DNA from: Sphingosinicella sp. CPCC 101087
GTDB lineage: Bacteria; Pseudomonadota; Alphaproteobacteria; Sphingomonadales; Sphingomonadaceae
Assembly (NCBI RefSeq): GCF_004151485.1
Contig: NZ_SBFF01000004.1
Location: forward strand, 124,001 to 188,000
Direction: 5' to 3'
Length of the DNA stretch: 64,000 nt
A model generated the notes under the pieces. That model did no database searches. It was given only the letters and a program-made list of their open reading frames with translations, and was not told where the DNA came from. Every line of letters starts with the position of its first letter. Position 1 is the first letter of the stretch. A program made the position numbers and the translations under genes. Below, one piece after another: positions 57,449 through 64,000 of the stretch.

Positions 57449-57754
57449 ATGCAATTGATCGAGATCCTGCTGCCGCTACGCGACAAGGAGGGGCGGCCGT
57501 TCGACCCGACGATATGGGCGCAGGTACGCGAGGAGCTCATCGACAAATTTGGCGGCCTTACCGCCTTCACGCGCGAACCGGCCGAGGGGCTGTGGGAGGA
57601 AAATGGCAGGCGCGACAAGGATGAAATCGTCATCCTCGAGGTGATGGCGGAGACGCTCGACCGCAATTGGTGGCGGACCTATCGCGAGGAACTCGAGCGG
57701 CGGTTCCGGCAGGACGAAATCGTGCTCCGCGGGCGGGAAATCGAGCGGTTCTAG
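57449..57754 (+). CDS. conserved hypothetical protein (101 residues)
   Basis: A small cytoplasmic protein beginning MQLIEILLPLRDKEGRPFD, followed by IWAQVREELIDKFGG, LTAFTREPAEGLWEE and WWRTYREELERRFRQDEIV. Alternating hydrophobic strands and helices suggest a compact alpha/beta fold. I recognise it as a conserved type in proteobacteria, in which LPL-x-D-x-x-G-x-PF, EGLW and W-x-x-Y-x-x-x-LE-x-RF-x-QDE recur, but know of no function. The ribosome binding site is weak. It is convergent with the next gene. Confidence 0.7.
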   Translation: MQLIEILLPLRDKEGRPFDPTIWAQVREELIDKFGGLTAFTREPAEGLWEENGRRDKDEIVILEVMAETLDRNWWRTYREELERRFRQDEIVLRGREIERF

Positions 57755-57778
57755 GGGACGGGGCGGCTTCGACAGCGC

Positions 57779-58537
57779 TCACACGCGAGTCAGCCGCGCG
57801 CTGCCTTCCAGCAAATAGACTCGTGTCAGCCCTTCGAAACCTGAATCGGTGCCGATGATCAGCCACAGCCGACCATGCGAGTCGCTGCTTACGACGGGTC
57901 CTCCACTGCCGGTGGCAAGCGTCTTGCGCGAATAAAGCGGCGCGAGACAGTCTCCGGCCGGGACGTTCTGGGCGAGATTGCCGATCGCGATAACATCGCG
58001 CCCGCCTTGCGTCTGGTTGCCCTTGTCGAAATTGGTCCTGACGAACCCCTGCTCCACCACCTTGTCCGGCCGCACGCGGGAGGCCCCGGCCTTGACCGTG
58101 ACCGCCTCGCCGGGGGCTCCGCCAATGCCGACGCAATCGGGCGGGGCGTTGGTCGCCAGCGTCACCGAAAGCTCGACCCGGTAGCGCGCTCCGGCTGCGA
58201 GCCCGTCGAGCAATCGGCTGACGTACATGAACACATCGTCGGCGACGTTCGTGCTTTGCAGGTAGATTCCGGAACGGTCGTCGACCGAGGGAGGCAGCCG
58301 CTCGTGACCGAAAGCGAAACCGATGCTCGATTCCTGGCCAAGAGCATAATCGGCAATGGCCGGCTCCCAGCCCGCGAAATTATCGGCAAAGCTGAAGTTG
58401 AACGTCACTTGCCCCGGCGGCGGTGGTGCGGGCGGCGGCGGTCCGGGTGGCGGAGGCGGGTTGGCGCCGCTGCCGCACCGCCCAACAAAGCCGGCACTCG
58501 AGGCCGAGGCAAGGAAGAGACGGCGGGTGAGCAGCAT
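57779..58537 (-). CDS. exported protein with polyproline linker
   Basis: A 252-residue protein starting MLLTRRLFLASASSAGF, a signal with a twin-arginine look; a cysteine at GRCGSG near residue 21 could be lipidated. A pure Pro/Gly linker (PPPPPGPPPPAPPPPG) follows, then a beta-sandwich-like domain (FNFSFADNFAGWEPAIADYA, then GARYRVELSVTL and RVYLLEGSARL) resembling carbohydrate-binding jelly rolls. No enzyme motif. GGAG lies 7 bases before the ATG at 58537. Probably cell-envelope bound; ligand unknown. Confidence 0.75.
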   Translation of the reverse strand: MLLTRRLFLASASSAGFVGRCGSGANPPPPPGPPPPAPPPPGQVTFNFSFADNFAGWEPAIADYALGQESSIGFAFGHERLPPSVDDRSGIYLQSTNVADDVFMYVSRLLDGLAAGARYRVELSVTLATNAPPDCVGIGGAPGEAVTVKAGASRVRPDKVVEQGFVRTNFDKGNQTQGGRDVIAIGNLAQNVPAGDCLAPLYSRKTLATGSGGPVVSSDSHGRLWLIIGTDSGFEGLTRVYLLEGSARLTRV

Positions 58538-58632
58538 GGCAGGCTCCATTTTCCGTGCCGGGGCCGGCAAGCAGCCTTCGGTTCACCGAGTCCGAGACGC
58601 CGCCGCTCGCCTCGTCCCGCAGCATTCCGGAA

Positions 58633-59757
58633 TCAGCGCGTGCAGGTGGACGGCAAAGGCAGCTCAAGTTCGAGAGGCGTCGCGATCGGCGTTTGGCCTT
58701 CGCTCAACTTCGACAGAGTCAGGCCGAGCAGCCGGATGCCTTTGGGCGGCGGCAGCAGGCCGCGCAGCAACGCACAGCCTATCTCAAGGAACTCTTCTCG
58801 GCCGGCGACCGGCCGATCGAGGCTGCGGGCACGCGTAACGATCCGGAAATCTCGATATTTCACCTTTAAAGTAACCGTTCGTCCGACGATTTTCTTCTCC
58901 TCGATCCGGCGCCAGACGGTGCGGCTGATCCGGTCGAGTTCGGCGACCAGGGCCGCCTCGTCCATGAGGTCGTCGAAGAAGGTGTCCTCGGCTCCGATCG
59001 ACTTGTACGGCCGGTCCGGCTTGACCTCGCGGCGGCAGATGGCGCGGGCGAGATCGTAATAATAGCGGCCGCTGCTGCCGAAATTGTGGGTGAGGAAAGC
59101 GAGACTTTGGGCTCGCAGGTCGGCGCCGGTCTCGATGCCGAGCCGCCCCATCTTCTCGGCGGTCTTCGGCCCGACTCCATGGAAACGCTTCACCGGCAGG
59201 CTGGCGACGAAGTCCAGGCCCCGCGCGGGCGTGATCACGCACAGGCCGTCCGGCTTGTTCTGGTCGCTGGCGAGCTTCGCGAGGAACTTGTTGTAGGAGA
59301 CGCCGGCACTTGCGGTGAGGCCGGTCTCGGCGCGGATGCGGGCGCGTATCTCCTCGGCGATGCGGGTGGCGATCCCGACGCCCTTGAGATCATCTGTCAC
59401 GTCCAGATAAGCCTCGTCCAGCGACAGCGGCTCCACGAGCGGCGTATATTCGGCGAAGATGGCGCGGATCTGGCGCGACACCTCGCGATAGGCGTCGAAG
59501 CGCGGCTTGACGAAGACGAGGTCAGGGCAGCGCCGCCTCGCCGTTACCGACGGCATCGCCGAGCGAACACCATAGCGACGGGCCTCGTAGCTCGCGGCCG
59601 CGACGACGCCGCGGGCGCTCCCGCCGCCCACGGCGACCGGCTTGCCGCGAAGCGCGGGGTCGTCGCGCTGCTCGACGCTCGCGAAGAAGGCATCCATGTC
59701 GATATGGATGATCTTGCGCACCGGTTCGGGCGAGGACGTCGGCTGCGGGTCGTTCAC
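58633..59757 (-). CDS. dinB: DNA polymerase IV (Y-family)
   Basis: A 374-residue translesion DNA polymerase. The palm motifs are IIHIDMDAFFASVEQRD (first catalytic Asp) and PLSLDEAYLDVT (second Asp-Glu pair), with SYEARRYGVRSAMP in the fingers, a helix-hairpin-helix thumb (KRFHGVGPKTAEKMGRLGI) and a little-finger domain. The extreme C-terminus lacks an obvious QL-type beta-clamp motif; LELPLPSTCTR may serve instead. No LexA box was recognised in the 166-base upstream gap. Confidence 0.94.
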   Translation of the reverse strand: MNDPQPTSSPEPVRKIIHIDMDAFFASVEQRDDPALRGKPVAVGGGSARGVVAAASYEARRYGVRSAMPSVTARRRCPDLVFVKPRFDAYREVSRQIRAIFAEYTPLVEPLSLDEAYLDVTDDLKGVGIATRIAEEIRARIRAETGLTASAGVSYNKFLAKLASDQNKPDGLCVITPARGLDFVASLPVKRFHGVGPKTAEKMGRLGIETGADLRAQSLAFLTHNFGSSGRYYYDLARAICRREVKPDRPYKSIGAEDTFFDDLMDEAALVAELDRISRTVWRRIEEKKIVGRTVTLKVKYRDFRIVTRARSLDRPVAGREEFLEIGCALLRGLLPPPKGIRLLGLTLSKLSEGQTPIATPLELELPLPSTCTR

Positions 59758-59923
59758 CCTTTGTCTTTAGAGCGTTTCCAGTGCGGGCGGAACGGCCCAG
59801 GTTCGAAAATGTGCGAAAACCGGCGAGCAAGCGGGGCGGAGCGGGAGGTGCCGTTCATTCGGTCCGACGGGCGTCACGTCGCGGACATGGCGGTGCGCCT
59901 CCGGTTCGGCTAAGTGACGTCGC

Positions 59924-61063
59924 ATGGGACGCGGGCAACGCGAGGGGGTGCTGATCGCGGGCGGCGGCGTCGCCGGCTGCCTCGCGGCGTTGGCCATGGC
60001 GCGGCTGCGGCCCGAAGTACCGCTGACCATCGTCGAGGAAAGCGACCGCTTCGGCGGCGACGGCTTCCATCATCTTTTCGAGGCCGAGCTCGAGGAAGCG
60101 GAGCGGACGATCGCGGCCGATCTGATCGAGCAATCCTGGCCGGGCTTCTACGTCGCCTTTCCGGACGTCCGGCGCAATCTGAAGGCGCCGCTCGGCGGTT
60201 TCGAAGCGGCAGTGCTGCACCAGGCGATGCTCGAGACCCTTCGGCCCGACCAGTATCGACTCGGCACGCGGGTCGTCGCGATGCGCTCGGACGCGCTCGA
60301 GCTGGACGGCGGCGAGACGATCAGGGGCGACGGTGCGATCGACGCACGAGGTCCCGCCAATCTGTCGACGCTCGATCTGCTCTACGAGGCGCGGGTCGAG
60401 CGGATTGTCCGGCTCGAGGCGCCGCACCGGCTCGACCGCCCCCTGCTCGCCGACGCCACTGGCGAGCAGAGCATCGGATTGACCTTCATCCAGGCCTTTC
60501 CGATCGATGCCGAACGGCTGCGGATCGCCAAGGTGCTGATTTCCGAGCGCGTCCAGGCGGACGAGGCCGCGCCGGCGCGGCTCGACCACTATCTTACGAC
60601 GCGCGGGTGGAGAGTCGCGGAATCGCAGGCCTGCCCGGCACCGGGGTCGGCGCGGCCACTGCCGACCGGCGGCGACTTTGGCGCCTATTGGCGGATCGGC
60701 GGCGCCCGGGTCGCGAAGCTCGGCCTGCGCGGCGGCTTCGTCCAGCCGACGACCGGCCGCACCGCCCCGGACGCGCTCCGCAACGCGCTGCTGCTTGCGG
60801 CGCAGCGGGACTTTTCCGGCGACGCGCTTCACGACGTATTCGAGGATCAGGCGAAACAGACGTGGCGACGACGCGAGCCGCAGCGAGGGGTCCTCGCCGC
60901 CGTCGCGGCCGCCGGTCCGGCCGAGCGGCGGGCGTTGCTCGAGCAGATATATCGGCTCGATCCCGGCACTATCCTGCGCTTCCACACCGACCGGCTCGGG
61001 CTGCTCGACCGGCGACGGATCCAGCAGGCCGTTCGCAACCGAAGCGCAGCGATTCCGAGTTGA
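59924..61063 (+). CDS. crtY: lycopene beta-cyclase
   Basis: A 379-residue flavoprotein-type cyclase that would close the rings of lycopene to beta-carotene. Seen are the dinucleotide-binding loop LIAGGGVAGCLAALAMA, the FPDVRRNL segment, the family signature GLRGGFVQPTTGRTAPDAL and a closing LRFHTDRLGLLDRRRI. Length is normal. It stands alone here, so other carotenoid genes are elsewhere on the chromosome. The ATG at 59924 has no strong ribosome binding site; a later start is unlikely because the nucleotide loop is close. Confidence 0.88.
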   Translation: MGRGQREGVLIAGGGVAGCLAALAMARLRPEVPLTIVEESDRFGGDGFHHLFEAELEEAERTIAADLIEQSWPGFYVAFPDVRRNLKAPLGGFEAAVLHQAMLETLRPDQYRLGTRVVAMRSDALELDGGETIRGDGAIDARGPANLSTLDLLYEARVERIVRLEAPHRLDRPLLADATGEQSIGLTFIQAFPIDAERLRIAKVLISERVQADEAAPARLDHYLTTRGWRVAESQACPAPGSARPLPTGGDFGAYWRIGGARVAKLGLRGGFVQPTTGRTAPDALRNALLLAAQRDFSGDALHDVFEDQAKQTWRRREPQRGVLAAVAAAGPAERRALLEQIYRLDPGTILRFHTDRLGLLDRRRIQQAVRNRSAAIPS

Positions 61064-61222
61064 AGCGAGCTAGCTGACGAGCCGACGAGCGGCCTGAGCG
61101 GCGGCTCGGCGGGGACCGTGCCAGTCCTCCGGTTCGGGCCGAGCCGTCGCCAAGCTCAACCCCTCTTCCAGATTATCCGATCTCGACCACGCCTGAACCG
61201 CCTTTTCCGGCGCGGTGGAACC

Positions 61223-61238
61223 TGTTCACTTCCGGACA
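61223..61238. promoter_or_regulatory. candidate response-regulator site 5
   Basis: TGTTCA-CTTC-CGGACA matches the palindrome at 42421-42436 with two mismatches in the left arm. Confidence 0.5.
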
Positions 61239-61243
61239 GAAAC

Positions 61244-61259
61244 TGTCCGGGCGCGGGCA
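61244..61259. promoter_or_regulatory. candidate response-regulator site 6
   Basis: TGTCCG-GGCG-CGGGCA, one mismatch; its start is 21 bp from that of site 5, the same phasing as sites 1 and 2. The pair lies about 70-105 bases before the predicted sigma-54 start point. Confidence 0.55.
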
Positions 61260-61270
61260 GCGCTTCGAGC

Positions 61271-61298
61271 CGCCCTCTCCCCAGTCCGAGAGAGGGGC
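61271..61298. repeat. palindrome between enhancer sites and promoter
   Basis: CGCCCTCTC-N9-GAGAGGGGCG belongs to the same C-rich/G-rich palindrome group as 40326-40355. It lies between the site pair and the -24 element. Confidence 0.45.
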
Positions 61299-61299
61299 G

Positions 61300-61316
61300 A
61301 TGGCACGGATCCTGCT
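61300..61316 (+). promoter_or_regulatory. sigma-54 promoter for the GIN-domain gene
   Basis: TGGCACGGATCCTGCT has GG, ten bases, then GC, and agrees with the ABC-operon promoter (TGGCACGGCTCCTGCT) at 15 of 16 positions. It lies about 50 bases before the ATG at 61365. Confidence 0.7.
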
Positions 61317-61364
61317 CCGGCCCCGGAGAGGGCCTCACGGGCAGGCCGACGGGAGGAAGGCAGC

Positions 61365-61931
61365 ATGACAACGGGAATGAGATTCGCCGTGACGGCCGCT
61401 CTGGGGGCAGCCGCCATTCCGGCAGCCGCGCAAACGCCGGTGCCGGTGCCCCAATTCGACTCGATGGAGTTGCGCGGCGGCGGGACCGTGACCCTCAGGC
61501 ACGGAATGCGGCAGCGCGTGACCCTGCTCAGCGGCGATCTGGAGACTTCGCGCTTCACCGTGGATGATGAGGGGCAGCTGACCATCCAGGCATGCCGCAA
61601 CAGCTGCCGGGACTATCGTTTGCAGGTCGAGATCGTCACGCCCGATGTCGGCGCACTAGCGATCCACGGAGGCGGATCGATCCGGACCGCGGGCGCATTT
61701 CCGCGCAGAGCCAATCTGGCGGTGGCGATCACGGGCGGCGGGACCATGGACGTGGACGAAATCGAGTCGGCCAACGTTGCCGCCTCGATCCGCGGCGGCG
61801 GTACCATCGTCACGCATGCACGCGCCAACCTGTCCACCAGCATCGTCGGCGGCGGATCGGTCCGCTACCGGGGCGACCCGCAAATCTCAACGGCCATCAG
61901 CGGCGGCGGAACCGTGTCGCCGGTGGGTTGA
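61365..61931 (+). CDS. exported GIN-domain (DUF2807) protein
   Basis: A 188-residue protein with a signal peptide (MRFAVTAALGAAAIPAAAQ, cleavage near residue 23) and a DUF2807 head-GIN auto-transporter adhesin-like fold: repeated GGG turns (ELRGGGTV, IHGGGSI, ITGGGTM, IRGGGTI, IVGGGSV, ISGGGTV) mark the rungs of a right-handed beta-solenoid. Two cysteines (QACRNSC) near residue 75 may pair. ATG 61365 has GGGAGGAAGG upstream. Its promoter region copies the control elements of the ABC operon, so it is probably a member of the same regulon, working in the periplasm or on the surface. Confidence 0.88.
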   Translation: MTTGMRFAVTAALGAAAIPAAAQTPVPVPQFDSMELRGGGTVTLRHGMRQRVTLLSGDLETSRFTVDDEGQLTIQACRNSCRDYRLQVEIVTPDVGALAIHGGGSIRTAGAFPRRANLAVAITGGGTMDVDEIESANVAASIRGGGTIVTHARANLSTSIVGGGSVRYRGDPQISTAISGGGTVSPVG

Positions 61932-61937
61932 ACGAAA

Positions 61938-61965
61938 CGGCTCCGACGCATGGGGGCCGGAGCCG
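61938..61965. terminator. hairpin between convergent genes
   Basis: CGGCTCCG-N12-CGGAGCCG, an 8-base-pair stem 7 bases after the GIN-domain stop and about 44 bases before the end of the OsmC gene. Confidence 0.5.
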
Positions 61966-62008
61966 CCCGTCTCCCTCGAAAGGGGCGACGAGGGAGACAT
62001 GAAGCCGC

Positions 62009-62566
62009 TCAGGCGAGACGCCCGTTCAACTCGATCGCGTGCGTCATGTTGAAGAAACTGGGTGAACTGGCGATCACGGCGTCGTGAATCTCTCGATACT
62101 GATCGGCCGTGCCGTCGCCCTCGAGATGGACGACGAACTCGATCCGGCGGTAGCCGGGGGGCACGTCGTCAACCAGGCCGAGGAACCCGCGTAGGTCGAG
62201 CTCGCCCGCGGTTTCGATCCGAATGTCGTCGAGGGCAACGCCACGGACCGCCGCCTGGGCGACATAGCCGACGGTCATGCAGGCATTGAGCGCCGACAGG
62301 AGCAGCTCCTGCGGATTGGGCGCCGAATTGTTGCCGAGCAGCTGGCTCGGCTCGTCGGCGACGATCTTGAACCGGCGGGCAATCTCCTTTCCGCCGATCC
62401 GGCAAGACTCGATCCGTGATTCGGAGCGGGTGCGGCCCGTCCACTGCGTCTTCACCCGAAACTCGACAAGCCCCGCCGCCGGATCCCGGCGGATGGCCTC
62501 GACCGTCTCCTCGAGCGCCTGGAGATCGATTCCGTTGAGGGTCATTCGCGTGAGAGTTTCAGTCAT
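62009..62566 (-). CDS. OsmC family protein
   Basis: A 185-residue protein of the OsmC/Ohr superfamily, whose members reduce organic or fatty-acid hydroperoxides with a reactive cysteine pair. Visible are the N-terminal VEFRVKTQWTGRTRSES, the central helix NPQELLLSALNACMTVGYVAQ with its conserved cysteine, and a C-terminal HAIELNG strand. The second candidate cysteine is in ESCRIGG near residue 55, which matches an early strand. Whether it acts as peroxidase or only shares the fold is uncertain. It follows the 50-residue peptide gene on the same strand. Confidence 0.9.
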   Translation of the reverse strand: MTETLTRMTLNGIDLQALEETVEAIRRDPAAGLVEFRVKTQWTGRTRSESRIESCRIGGKEIARRFKIVADEPSQLLGNNSAPNPQELLLSALNACMTVGYVAQAAVRGVALDDIRIETAGELDLRGFLGLVDDVPPGYRRIEFVVHLEGDGTADQYREIHDAVIASSPSFFNMTHAIELNGRLA

Positions 62567-62641
62567 CAGAAGGATCTCCGTCGGGAGGCTCGCGAGAAAG
62601 GCAGCCGGTCCAGCCTCGTGTCCGCCCTTCTTTTCTCGCGT

Positions 62642-62794
62642 TCAGATGGCGCGCGGGCCGGCGGCCTCGGCAGGCGCAGCGGCCAGCGACGCAAGGGCAC
62701 CGCTGAGCGAGGCGGATCCCACTCCGAGCAGGGCGGCGGTCGCAAGCAAGGCTCGCAGCCTCCTGCGCCTGAGATCGAGTATCTGGCCAGTCAT
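62642..62794 (-). CDS. 50-residue exported or membrane peptide
   Basis: ATG at 62794 with GGGAGAAG 6 bases upstream opens 50 codons to TGA at 62644-62642. The product has a basic start (LDLRRRRLRALLATAALLGV) and one hydrophobic segment rich in Ala/Leu/Gly, ending AAAPAEAAGPRAI. It may be a signal peptide with a tiny mature part or a single-pass membrane peptide. It lies 75 bases upstream of the OsmC gene and is divergent from the SARP-hydrolase gene. Unrecognised; the ribosome binding site is the best argument that it is real. Confidence 0.5.
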   Translation of the reverse strand: MTGQILDLRRRRLRALLATAALLGVGSASLSGALASLAAAPAEAAGPRAI

Positions 62795-62943
62795 TCGTCT
62801 TCTCCCATGCGCAGGCAGCGGCGCCGCGTCGGTGCCCGATCTCGCGCGCAGGCATGTGAGCGGGCGTGGGAATGAGCGTGTTAATTGCCGCACGAGCGGG
62901 GATCGGCTAATTTCAACGGCTCGACGCTCCGTCCGGCCGCCGG

Positions 62944-64000
62944 ATGCGAGAGGCGATGGAGGGCGAGACGCAAGGGTCCGGCCTGGAGCTGCGCCTGCTG
63001 GGCGAGCCGTCCCTGATCAGGGGCGGACAGGCGTGTCCGCTTCCCCCCTCGCGCAAGACGCGCGCGTTGCTCGCCTTCCTTGCAACCACCGGCAAGCCGC
63101 ATCGGCGCGACCGGCTCTGCAGCCTGCTATGGGACCTGCCAGACGACCCCAGAGGCGCGTTGCGCTGGAGCCTGAGCAAGCTGCGGTCCCTGGTCGACGA
63201 GCCGGACCGGCCGCGGCTGATCACCGACGGCGAGCATGTCTCGCTCGACCTGGCCGACGTCGCCGTCGACCTCCACGCATTGCGCGCCTGCGCCTCCGGC
63301 GCCGAACCGCCCGAACAAGGCTTCGATCCGCATTGGCTCAGCCCCTTCTGCGACGGGCTCGACCTGCGGCGCTGCGAGGAGTTCCAGGCCTGGTTCGCCA
63401 CGGAGCGCGAGAATGTCCGTCAGCTTCAGATCGCCTTGCTGCGGCGGGTCGCCGAAAAGGCGCCGCCGACAGACCGTGTAGCGCCGTTGCGCGGCCTCGT
63501 CGCGCTCGATCCGCTAAACGAGGCCGTGCGGCTGCGGCTCGTCGAGGCCCTGATGAGGGCCGGGAGGTGCGGCGAGGCCGAGGAGCAGCGCAAGCTGGCG
63601 CTCGCGACGCTGGAGGAGGCCGGAATCGGTGCGCCGGCGGCGCTGCGACGACCGGTCGGAGAGCGGAATGTCGAGCCCGGCTCCGCTACCGTGCAGCACA
63701 CCTTGTTCTGCACGGCGCGCGACGGCACCGGCATCGCTTACGCCTGCGCCGGGGAGGGCCCGGCGATCGTCAAGACCGCCAACTGGCTCAACCATATCGA
63801 ATATGAATGGGAGAGCCCCATCTGGCGGCATTGGCTGCGCGAGCTCACCCGCGAACACAAGCTTCTGCGCTATGACGAGCGCGGCAACGGCCTTTCCGAC
63901 TGGAAGGTCGCCGACCTGTCGTTCGAGGCGTTCGTCAACGACCTGGAGAGCGTCGTCGACGCGGCTGGGCTTGACCGGTTCGACCTGCTCGGCATCTCGC
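62944..64000 (+). CDS. SARP/BTAD-type regulator fused to alpha/beta hydrolase (partial)
   Basis: The frame is open from ATG 62944 to the window end, 352 codons. Residues about 12-225 form a SARP-like unit: a winged-helix OmpR-type start (LELRLLGEPSLIRGGQACPL, RKTRALLAFLATTG, SLLWDLPDDPRGALRWSLSKL) then a helical BTAD domain (GLVALDPLNEAVRLRLVEAL). From about residue 245 an alpha/beta hydrolase begins (VQHTLFCTARDGTGIAYA, LLRYDERGNGLSD) and is cut just at the nucleophile elbow (DLLGIS). This pairing is known in sphingomonads. It may be a ligand-sensing regulator in which the hydrolase domain binds or cleaves the signal. Confidence 0.88.
   Translation, partial: MREAMEGETQGSGLELRLLGEPSLIRGGQACPLPPSRKTRALLAFLATTGKPHRRDRLCSLLWDLPDDPRGALRWSLSKLRSLVDEPDRPRLITDGEHVSLDLADVAVDLHALRACASGAEPPEQGFDPHWLSPFCDGLDLRRCEEFQAWFATERENVRQLQIALLRRVAEKAPPTDRVAPLRGLVALDPLNEAVRLRLVEALMRAGRCGEAEEQRKLALATLEEAGIGAPAALRRPVGERNVEPGSATVQHTLFCTARDGTGIAYACAGEGPAIVKTANWLNHIEYEWESPIWRHWLRELTREHKLLRYDERGNGLSDWKVADLSFEAFVNDLESVVDAAGLDRFDLLGIS

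Noticed and set aside
61064-61222. Searched for further carotenoid genes or a terminator after crtY
   Set aside because: Only short frames without sense and no clear hairpin with T-run; crtY appears to be isolated here.

Overview
The window looks like chromosomal DNA of a high-GC alphaproteobacterium, most probably a sphingomonad (order Sphingomonadales). The evidence is a CrtY-type lycopene cyclase, strong GC bias at third codon positions, small proteins ending in the DESFPASDPPA motif, a DUF6628-like protein, and short dispersed palindromes of the kind common between sphingomonad genes. No tRNA, rRNA, CRISPR array, transposase or phage module was recognised. Family assignments come from reading motifs and domain order; no database was searched.

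Layout. 1-2.9 kb: two adjacent Crp/Fnr-type regulators (the first cut by the window edge), a secreted protein and a PilZ protein. 3.1-9.7 kb: a large secreted beta-propeller/amidohydrolase and a second exported amidohydrolase, flanking a lower-GC stretch (about 6.66-7.2 kb) with only tiny or decayed genes. 9.8-16.5 kb: a frameshifted PhnB/VOC remnant, a TetR-GFA-DUF6958 operon, a COG3650-like lipoprotein, an M23 peptidase, a membrane-bound LytTR regulator and an ArsR-aldo/keto reductase operon. 16.8-21.3 kb: two convergent fusion genes, GH1 glycosidase-RmlD-like and glycosyltransferase-UDP-galactopyranose mutase. 21.4-27.2 kb: a PncC-like/NadE pair for NAD synthesis, a hemerythrin operon and a three-gene SDR-DoxX/DUF2269/DUF1440-like operon.

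The centre (27.4-45.7 kb) is the most striking part. One membrane-fusion protein, one MacB-type ATPase and five consecutive paralogous permeases of about 830 residues, each with two FtsX modules, lie on the minus strand. Divergent from them is an NtrC-type response regulator and a histidine kinase. The intergenic region holds good sigma-54 (-24/-12) promoter matches in both directions, four copies of a palindrome (TGTCCG-N4-CGGACA) and an unannotated 30-residue membrane peptide gene. The same site pair with the same 21-bp phasing plus another sigma-54 promoter recurs 19 kb away in front of an exported GIN-domain (DUF2807) gene at 61.4 kb. I infer one envelope-directed two-component/sigma-54 regulon.

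45.9-64 kb: Rrf2 regulator and dicarboxylate symporter, DUF2721, a cation efflux protein, several small conserved genes, a DUF985 cupin gene interrupted by an amber codon, a VOC lipoprotein, an exported cyclophilin, a DUF6628-like gene under an iron-box-like palindrome, thiC with a TPP riboswitch (the gene carries an in-frame insertion of a dispersed palindrome), dinB, crtY, the GIN-domain gene, an OsmC protein, a 50-residue exported peptide and a SARP/BTAD-alpha/beta hydrolase gene cut by the window end.
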